In this document: positions 1 to 5,110 of the stretch, piece by piece
Layout of the letters: the number at the start of each line of letters is the position of its first letter
How positions within the stretch are numbered: the stretch's first letter is position 1
Assembly (NCBI GenBank): GCA_016215085.1
Contig: JACRMD010000319.1
Span: 1 to 5,110, forward strand
Origin: Solirubrobacterales bacterium
Lineage (GTDB): Bacteria > Actinomycetota > Thermoleophilia > Solirubrobacterales > Solirubrobacteraceae
DNA length: 5,110 nt
Direction of reading: 5' to 3'
Program-made: the position numbers and the translations under genes
The notes under the pieces: generated by a model
Told to the model about the DNA's origin: nothing
The model's database searches: none
The model's input: only the letters and a program-made list of their open reading frames with translations

Positions 1-228
1 CGGCGCGCCGCGCACCAGCTCGACCGCCGCGCTGCCGGCGGCCTGGGCCGCACCGCAGCCCGACGCCTCGAAGCCGGCGTCCACGACGGTCTGACCGCGG
101 ACCACGACGTCGATCCGCACGAGGTCCCCGCAGGCGGCGCCGCCCGCGACGCCGTGGTGGCCGTGATCCGGCCGGTGGCCACGGCCCACGGGGTGCAGGA
201 GGTGCTCCTCGAAGCGCTCGTCGGGCAC
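1..228 (-). CDS. NifU/IscU-like iron-sulfur cluster assembly scaffold protein, N-terminal part (truncated by window edge)
   Basis: The visible 76 residues carry two of the three cysteine signatures of the IscU/SufU/NifU-N fold. These are ACGD (Cys33), in the usual CGD context, and SGCGAA (Cys58), followed by an Ala/Ser-rich helix and VELVRG, as in the family's GC-x-A-x-AS-S...L-x-G stretch. Family members hold a nascent Fe-S cluster on three cysteines and pass it to apoproteins in the cytoplasm; the third cysteine would lie beyond base 1. The segment before the first cysteine is unusual: the common NPxNxG motif appears as HPVGRG, followed by a His/Gly-rich run. I chose the GTG at 228 because it places HLLHP at the normal distance from CGD; the frame stays open upstream but has no better start. 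No Shine-Dalgarno sequence is visible. In related genomes such genes often sit beside a cysteine desulfurase or mnmA, but the neighbour is outside this window. The family call is good; the exact subfamily (SufU or other) is open. Confidence 0.8.
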   Translation of the reverse strand, partial: MPDERFEEHLLHPVGRGHRPDHGHHGVAGGAACGDLVRIDVVVRGQTVVDAGFEASGCGAAQAAGSAAVELVRGAP

Positions 229-236
229 GGTCAGCG

Positions 237-242
237 AGTGTA
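237..242 (-). promoter_or_regulatory. Possible -10 element (TACACT) for a leaderless Fe-S scaffold transcript
   Basis: On the minus strand TACACT matches the TANNNT -10 pattern of actinobacterial housekeeping sigma factors. Eight bases separate it from the GTG at 228, so transcription could begin at or next to the start codon. That would fit the lack of any Shine-Dalgarno sequence. A TTGAGC hexamer lies upstream at 265-270, but its 22-base spacer is too long for a standard -35. The match is short and could be chance. Confidence 0.3.
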
Positions 243-250
243 GGCGTCCA

Positions 251-290
251 GTCCGTACCGGACGGCTCAACCTCAGGCCCGCACCGTCCG
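251..290. repeat. Overlapping small inverted repeats in the divergent spacer
   Basis: GTCCG (251-255) and CGGAC (259-263) form a perfect 5-base inverted repeat around TAC. CGGACGG (259-265) also pairs perfectly with CCGTCCG (284-290) across 18 bases. The two stems share the CGGAC arm and so exclude each other. They lie between two divergent genes and just before the start of the plus-strand gene. This could be an operator-like site or a leader hairpin, but GC-rich DNA makes such short arms common. Confidence 0.35.
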
Positions 291-301
291 ATCACCGGAG
301 C

Positions 302-955
302 GTGGACCAGGTCTCTCGCCCCATGCTGATCGCCCTCGCCGCGGTGTTCATCTTCGCCGGCGTGTGGTTCACGGCGCTGCGCCCCAAGGGTGACGCCGCA
401 TCGTCGCCGGCCCCCGCGGCCGCGCCGAAGGCCCCGGGCCAGCAGGGCCTGGAGAACGCGGTCGGCAAGGCGCAGGGCGCCGTCGCCGCGTCGGAGTCCA
501 GCGCCAGGAAGGCCGAGGCCGCCGCCGGCAACGACGCGCCGGCCAAGCCGGCCGCAACGCCGGCCAAGCCCGCCACGGCCACCCCGGCCAAGCCGGCCGC
601 GACCACCGCGAAGGCCAAGGCCGAGACCACCACCGCCGACCCGTCCAAGCCGCTGCTCGCGCAGCTGGACAAGGGCAAGACGGTCATCCTCCTCTTCTGG
701 GACCCGCCGGCCGCGGACTCCCGCTTCGCCTACAAGTCGGTCCGCCGCGCCGACGAGGCCGACGGCCGCGTCGTCGCCAAGTCGGTCCGCATCAAGGACG
801 TCGGCCGCTACGAGGCCGTCACCACCGGCGTGCAGGTCCTCTCCTCGCCCACCGTCGTCGTGATCGGCCCCGACAAGAAGGCCGTCTCGCGCACGGGCTA
901 CGTCGACCGCAAGACGGTCGAGCAGCTCATCTCGGACTCGCGCCGCAAGCGCTAG
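302..955 (+). CDS. Membrane-anchored thioredoxin-like protein lacking the CxxC active site
   Basis: This is a 217-residue protein in three parts. Residues 8-26 are one hydrophobic segment preceded by few charges, which reads as a signal anchor with the rest outside the membrane. Residues 30-118 are a low-complexity Ala/Pro/Lys/Thr linker with repeated PAKPA units. Residues 119-217 look like a thioredoxin fold: a KTVILLFW strand, a helix, the SSPT loop with the cis-proline (Pro183) before a VVVIGP strand, and a final GYVDRKTVEQLI helix. Where thioredoxins have WCxxC, this protein has W133 followed by DPPAAD, and it contains no cysteine at all, so it cannot do dithiol-disulfide exchange. A scaffold or binding role is inference. 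The start is uncertain. GTG 302 opens the frame, but GGAG at 297-300 is only one base away; ATG 323 would still keep the anchor. It faces aspS convergently with four bases between the stops. I cannot name a gene. Confidence 0.8.
   Translation: MDQVSRPMLIALAAVFIFAGVWFTALRPKGDAASSPAPAAAPKAPGQQGLENAVGKAQGAVAASESSARKAEAAAGNDAPAKPAATPAKPATATPAKPAATTAKAKAETTTADPSKPLLAQLDKGKTVILLFWDPPAADSRFAYKSVRRADEADGRVVAKSVRIKDVGRYEAVTTGVQVLSSPTVVVIGPDKKAVSRTGYVDRKTVEQLISDSRRKR
536..604 (+). repeat. In-frame PAKPA repeat in the linker of the thioredoxin-like protein
   Basis: Three near-identical units built on (A/T)PAKPA occur back to back at residues 79-101, with near-repeated codons (CCG GCC AAG CC(G/C) GCC). 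Such Pro/Ala/Lys tracts usually form an extended spacer that crosses or binds the cell wall layer. The DNA-level similarity makes this stretch prone to copy-number change and to read misalignment. Confidence 0.6.
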
Positions 956-959
956 GCGC

Positions 960-960
<1 letters not shown>
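948..960. repeat. Short palindrome over the convergent gene ends
   Basis: AGCGC (948-952) and GCGCT (956-960) pair perfectly around TAG, which is the stop codon of the plus-strand gene; the right arm ends on the last base of aspS. No T-run follows on either strand, so it is not a recognisable intrinsic terminator. With the two stop codons only four bases apart, no other room exists for one. It may be chance in this GC-rich sequence. Confidence 0.25.
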
Positions 961-2649
<1,689 letters not shown>

Positions 2650-2653
<4 letters not shown>

Positions 2654-3891
2654 GCGAGGTGCCGCCCGCGGATGACGTGGGCCACGACGGCATCGGGCGC
2701 GAGCCGCTCCTGCTCGCCGGTCTCCATGTCCTTCAACTGCGTTCCCTCCTCGTCGAGGATGGCCACGTACCGGGCACCGATCCGGTCGGCCTGCTTGAGC
2801 ATGCCCTTGCGCGAGCGGCCCGCGAGCTCCAGCTGCACGGCGAGGCCGGCGCGGCGCGCCTCGGCGGCCAGCGCGAAGGCCTCGACGCCGGTGCCGGCGA
2901 CGTACAGGTCGACCGCCTCGACCGGCGCCCGGCGCTCGTCGGCGGCCAGCAGCAGCCGCTCGATCCCCGCCGCCCAGCCGCAGCCGGGCACGTGCGGGCC
3001 GCCGACCTGCTCGGCCAGGCCGTCGTAGCGTCCGCCGCCGCCGACGCCCGACTGGGCGCCCAGCGCGTCCGAGGTGAACTCGAACAGCGTGCGCGTGTAG
3101 TAGTCCAGGCCGCGCACGAGCGTCGGGTCGATCTCGTACTCGACCCCGGCCGCGTCCAGCCGCGCGCGCACCTCGGCGAAGTGCTCGGCGTCCTCGGGGG
3201 CCAGCTCGTCGAGCAGCAGCGGCGCGGACTGCATGACCTCCCGGGTGCCCGGGTGGTCGGCGTCGAACGCGCGCATCGGGTTGAGGTCGATCCGCCCGCG
3301 GACCTCCTCGCTCAGCCGGTCCTCGTTGGCGCGGAGGTGCGCGACGAGCTTGTCGCGGTAGGCCTCGCGCGTCGCGGGCGTGCCGAGCGAGCCGAGGCGC
3401 AGGCGGACCTCGCGCACGCCGAGCTCGAAGACGAGCGCGTGCAGCAGGAGGATGAGCTCGGCGTCGACGGCAGGGTCGTCGGAGCCGATGGCCTCGGCGC
3501 CGACCTGCCAGAACTGGCGGTAGCGGCCCGCCTGCGGCTTCTCCTGGCGGAAGAACGGCCCGAGGTACCAGAGCTTCACCGGCTGGGCGAGCTTGTGCAT
3601 GCCGTGCTCGAGGTAGCTGCGCATGATCGGCGCGGTGCCCTCGGGGCGCAGCGTCAGCGACCGCCCGCCGGCGTCGTCGAAGGTGTACATCTCCTTCTGG
3701 ACGATGTCGGTGGACTGGCCGACGCCGCGGGCGAACAGCTCGGTGTGCTCGAAGACCGGCGTCTCGATCCTGCGGTAGCCGGCGCCGCCCAGGATCGAGC
3801 GCGCGGCCGCCTCGACGACGCCGCGCGCCTCGTCGTCCTCGGGCAGCACGTCGTACGTGCCGCGCGGCGCCTGCAGCCTCTCGGAGCTCAC
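2650..3891 (-). CDS. hisS: Histidyl-tRNA synthetase
   Basis: This 413-residue class II synthetase charges tRNA-His in the cytoplasm; the length is normal for bacterial HisRS. In order it has the PRGTYDVLP opening (9-17), motif 1 around YRRIETPVFEHTELF (39-53), LRPEGTAPIMRSY (81-93), motif 2 YLGPFFRQEKPQAGRYRQFWQ (109-129), the HisRS-specific LVRGLDYYTRTLFEF (258-272), and motif 3 region GVGGGGRYDGL then GCGWAAGIERLLL (282-315). An alpha/beta anticodon-binding domain fills the C-terminal 90 or so residues. The start is the GTG at 3891, whose GTGA overlaps the stop of the MBL gene. The open frame continues upstream to 4248, but that extension is arginine-rich out-of-frame sequence inside the MBL gene. 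Its own TGA overlaps the aspS ATG. No Shine-Dalgarno sequence is obvious, so translation probably depends on coupling to the gene before it. All catalytic motifs are intact. Confidence 0.97.
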
Positions 3892-4529
3892 AGGCTGGAG
3901 AGCTCGGTCAGGAAGGGGTTGGTGGCCCGCTCGCGGCCCAGCGTGGTGACGCCCATGTGGCCCGGGTGCACGACGGTCTCGTCGGGGAACCGGTCCAGCA
4001 GCATCGCGATCGAGCGCAGCAGCGTGGGGCCGTCGCCGCCCGGCAGGTCGACCCGCCCGACGGACTGCTGGAAGAGCACATCGCCGGAGAACAGCGCGGC
4101 CTCGTCCTCGATCGCGTAGGTCACGTGGCCGGGGCTGTGGCCCGGCGTGAAGAGGACCTCGACGTCGAAGCCGGCCAGCGCCAGGCGCTCGCCGCCCTTG
4201 ACGGTGTGCTCGGGGTCCCAGGACTCGAACGGCCCGAAGCCCGGCCACGGCACGAAGGCCATGATGTCCTGCAGCAGCGGCACCTCGAGCTCGGGGCAGT
4301 AGACCGGCGCCCCGGTCGCCTTGGCCACGGGCGCGACGGCGCCGATGTGGTCGAAGTGGCAGTGGGTGAGCAGGACCGCCTCGAGCTCGACCCCGAGCGC
4401 CTCGATGGCGCCCAGCAGCTTCGGCGCCTCGTCGCCCGGGTCGACCAGCAGCGCCTTGTCGGAGCCGTCGCGGCGCAGCAGGAAGCTGTTCTCCTGCACC
4501 GGCCCGACGGTGAACATCCGGACGTCCAC
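3888..4529 (-). CDS. MBL-fold metallohydrolase, glyoxalase II-like (YcbL type)
   Basis: This 213-residue single-domain metallo-beta-lactamase-fold enzyme has the complete dinuclear metal site: THCHFDH (His56, His58, Asp60, His61), His131 in TPGHSPGH, Asp150 in FSGD, and His191 in HPGHMG. The ending TTLGRERATNPFL is typical of the glyoxalase II-related YcbL/GloB-like group, which hydrolyses thioesters such as S-lactoylglutathione in some members. The real substrate here is unknown, and actinobacteria generally use other thiols than glutathione, so a glyoxalase label would be a guess. The GTG at 4529 gives the family-typical opening MDVRMFTVGPVQEN and lies two bases after the stop of the membrane protein gene; the ATG at 4517 (Met5) is a weaker alternative. 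Its stop overlaps the hisS start. MBL genes next to hisS recur in several bacterial groups (recollection), but no functional link to tRNA charging is shown here. Confidence 0.93.
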   Translation of the reverse strand: MDVRMFTVGPVQENSFLLRRDGSDKALLVDPGDEAPKLLGAIEALGVELEAVLLTHCHFDHIGAVAPVAKATGAPVYCPELEVPLLQDIMAFVPWPGFGPFESWDPEHTVKGGERLALAGFDVEVLFTPGHSPGHVTYAIEDEAALFSGDVLFQQSVGRVDLPGGDGPTLLRSIAMLLDRFPDETVVHPGHMGVTTLGRERATNPFLTELSSL

Positions 4530-4531
4530 GG

Positions 4532-4879
4532 CTACGGCTTCCCGGCGGCCTTCTTCGCCTGCCGCCGGCGGTAGATGAACAGGTCGGTGTAGTAGCCCAG
4601 CGGGATGTAGAGCAGCAGCATGAAGCCGCCGATCGCGATCGCGCTGCCCATGGACTGCTTGAACAGCAGCACGACGGCGACGATGAACAGCAGCGTGGCG
4701 ATGCCCGCGCGGTTGGCGGCCGAGCGCCAGGTCGGCGGCCGGTCCAGCCGGTCGAGCCGTGCCTGGCGCGAGTCCTTCTTGGCCGGCTCGGGCCGGCGGC
4801 CGGTGCGGCCGCGCGTCTCCACCATGCCCGCGGCGTTGCCGCGGTGCTTGGTCCGGCGCTTGCGCTTGGTCTGTGCCAC
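4532..4879 (-). CDS. Small basic two-helix membrane protein of unknown function
   Basis: This is a 115-residue protein. Residues 1-57 are hydrophilic and strongly basic (KRKRRTKHRG near the start, then Arg/Lys-rich). Two hydrophobic segments follow, about 58-73 and 78-98, and a short basic tail RRRQAKKAAGKP ends it. The charge pattern predicts both termini in the cytoplasm with a very short outer loop. I recall similar proteins with this MAQTKRKRRTKHRG opening in Thermoleophilia, but I know no function for them. The GTG at 4879 is chosen because this basic opening looks conserved; no other start precedes Met19. The gene follows the formimidoyltransferase stop by 10 bases and precedes the MBL gene by two. 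The positively charged tail could contact RNA or lipid head groups, which is conjecture. Confidence 0.85.
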   Translation of the reverse strand: MAQTKRKRRTKHRGNAAGMVETRGRTGRRPEPAKKDSRQARLDRLDRPPTWRSAANRAGIATLLFIVAVVLLFKQSMGSAIAIGGFMLLLYIPLGYYTDLFIYRRRQAKKAAGKP

Positions 4880-4886
4880 GGACTGG

Positions 4887-4892
4887 AGACTA
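4887..4892 (-). promoter_or_regulatory. Possible internal -10 element (TAGTCT) before the 115-residue membrane protein
   Basis: TAGTCT on the minus strand fits TANNNT and overlaps the TAG stop of the preceding gene. It ends seven bases before the GTG at 4879, spacing that would put the first transcribed base on or beside the start codon. No Shine-Dalgarno sequence precedes this GTG, as expected for a leaderless message. No -35 hexamer is recognisable. If real, it would let the membrane protein, MBL, hisS and aspS genes be transcribed independently of the formimidoyltransferase. Confidence 0.3.
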
Positions 4893-5110
4893 GCCCGTGA
4901 GCGCCTCCTCCACCGTCCGGCGGCCCACCACCTCCAGCCCCTCGGGAAAGCCGTCGAACGCCGCGGCGGGCGCGAGCCCGACGAGCTCGCAGCGCGCGAC
5001 CGGCGCGTGGCGCGCCACGGCGGCCACGAGGCGCCCCAGCGGCACGGCCCGGTGGTCCTCGACGTTGGTGGAGACCTGGGCGATCGCCCCCTGCGCCGAC
5101 AGCTCGAGCC
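4890..5110 (-). CDS. Glutamate formimidoyltransferase, C-terminal part (truncated by window edge)
   Basis: Only the last 72 residues are present (first whole codon at 5108, stop TAG at 4892-4890). The stretch AQVSTNVEDHRAVPL, then a helix RLVAAVARHAPVARCELVGLAP, matches the C-terminal subdomain of the formimidoyltransferase N/C fold, where AQVSMN(x)xDxRxTPL and the SEIVGLVP-like segment are recurrent. The enzyme moves a formimino group between glutamate and tetrahydrofolate, in histidine degradation or one-carbon supply. There is no cyclodeaminase domain after it, so this is the monofunctional form, as is usual in bacteria. It is the most upstream visible gene of the minus-strand cluster. The identification rests on a short tail; a divergent relative of the family is possible. 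Confidence 0.72.
   Translation of the reverse strand, partial: LELSAQGAIAQVSTNVEDHRAVPLGRLVAAVARHAPVARCELVGLAPAAAFDGFPEGLEVVGRRTVEEALTG

Noticed and set aside
265..270. TTGAGC as a -35 box for the Fe-S scaffold gene
   Set aside because: The distance to TACACT at 237-242 is 22 bases, longer than the usual 16-19, and no better -10 exists at the right spacing.
536..604. Tandem DNA repeat as a possible CRISPR or mobile-element trace
   Set aside because: The units are in-frame codon repeats of a Pro/Ala/Lys linker, without spacers, flanking duplications or conserved repeat length.
292..687. Ala/Val-rich minus-strand open frame with apparent hydrophobic segments
   Set aside because: It is the antisense reading of the Ala/Pro/Lys linker, whose codons give Ala/Gly/Leu/Val on the other strand. 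The plus frame has an anchor and a thioredoxin-like fold.
2659..4119. A 486-codon open frame on the plus strand
   Set aside because: It is antisense to hisS and the MBL gene, has the same skewed composition and no recognisable motif, while the minus strand carries complete HisRS and MBL motifs.
3892..4248. Upstream extension of the hisS frame
   Set aside because: The translation is Arg/Pro/Gly-rich out-of-frame sequence of the MBL gene. HisRS homology starts at VSSERLQAPRGTYD, and the GTGA overlap marks the start at 3891.

Overview
The window is about 70% or more G+C. It uses GTG starts freely, has almost no intergenic space, and carries 4-base stop/start overlaps. This looks like a high-GC actinobacterial chromosome. 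The protein flavour suggests the class Thermoleophilia (Solirubrobacterales-like): a glutamate formimidoyltransferase tail, a small basic two-helix membrane protein, an MBL hydrolase, hisS and aspS in a row, and a membrane-tethered thioredoxin-like protein without its cysteines. That placement rests on remembered resemblance, not on a search. The content is housekeeping; no mobile element, CRISPR array, phage gene, tRNA or rRNA is visible.

Layout, left to right. (1) 1-228, minus: N-terminal 76 residues of a NifU/IscU-type Fe-S scaffold, cut by the window edge. (2) 229-301: a 73-base divergent spacer with small inverted repeats and a possible TANNNT -10 element. (3) 302-955, plus: a signal-anchored protein with an Ala/Pro/Lys linker and a thioredoxin-like domain whose CxxC is replaced by an acidic, proline-rich loop. 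(4) 960-4892, minus: a compact cluster read right to left. It consists of the C-terminus of glutamate formimidoyltransferase (4890-5110), a 115-residue membrane protein (4532-4879), an MBL-fold hydrolase (3888-4529), hisS (2650-3891) and aspS (960-2653). Within the cluster the gaps are 10 and 2 bases, followed by a GTGA overlap and an ATGA overlap, which is strong evidence for one transcription and translation unit.

The most notable observation is that aspS is broken as written. Its start and first 46 codons are in one frame, and everything from about position 2516 onward is in another. The middle of the anticodon-binding OB fold, roughly 25-30 residues, is absent at the joint. The lost length must be 3n+1 bases. 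Catalytic motifs 1, 2 and 3 are intact in the remaining 518 codons. Because aspS is normally essential, an assembly or sequencing error is the leading explanation; a real deletion rescued by a second copy is the alternative. I found no convincing undescribed system. The other points worth a second look are the cysteine-less thioredoxin-like anchor protein, the unnamed 115-residue membrane protein tied to the synthetase genes, and possible leaderless promoters.
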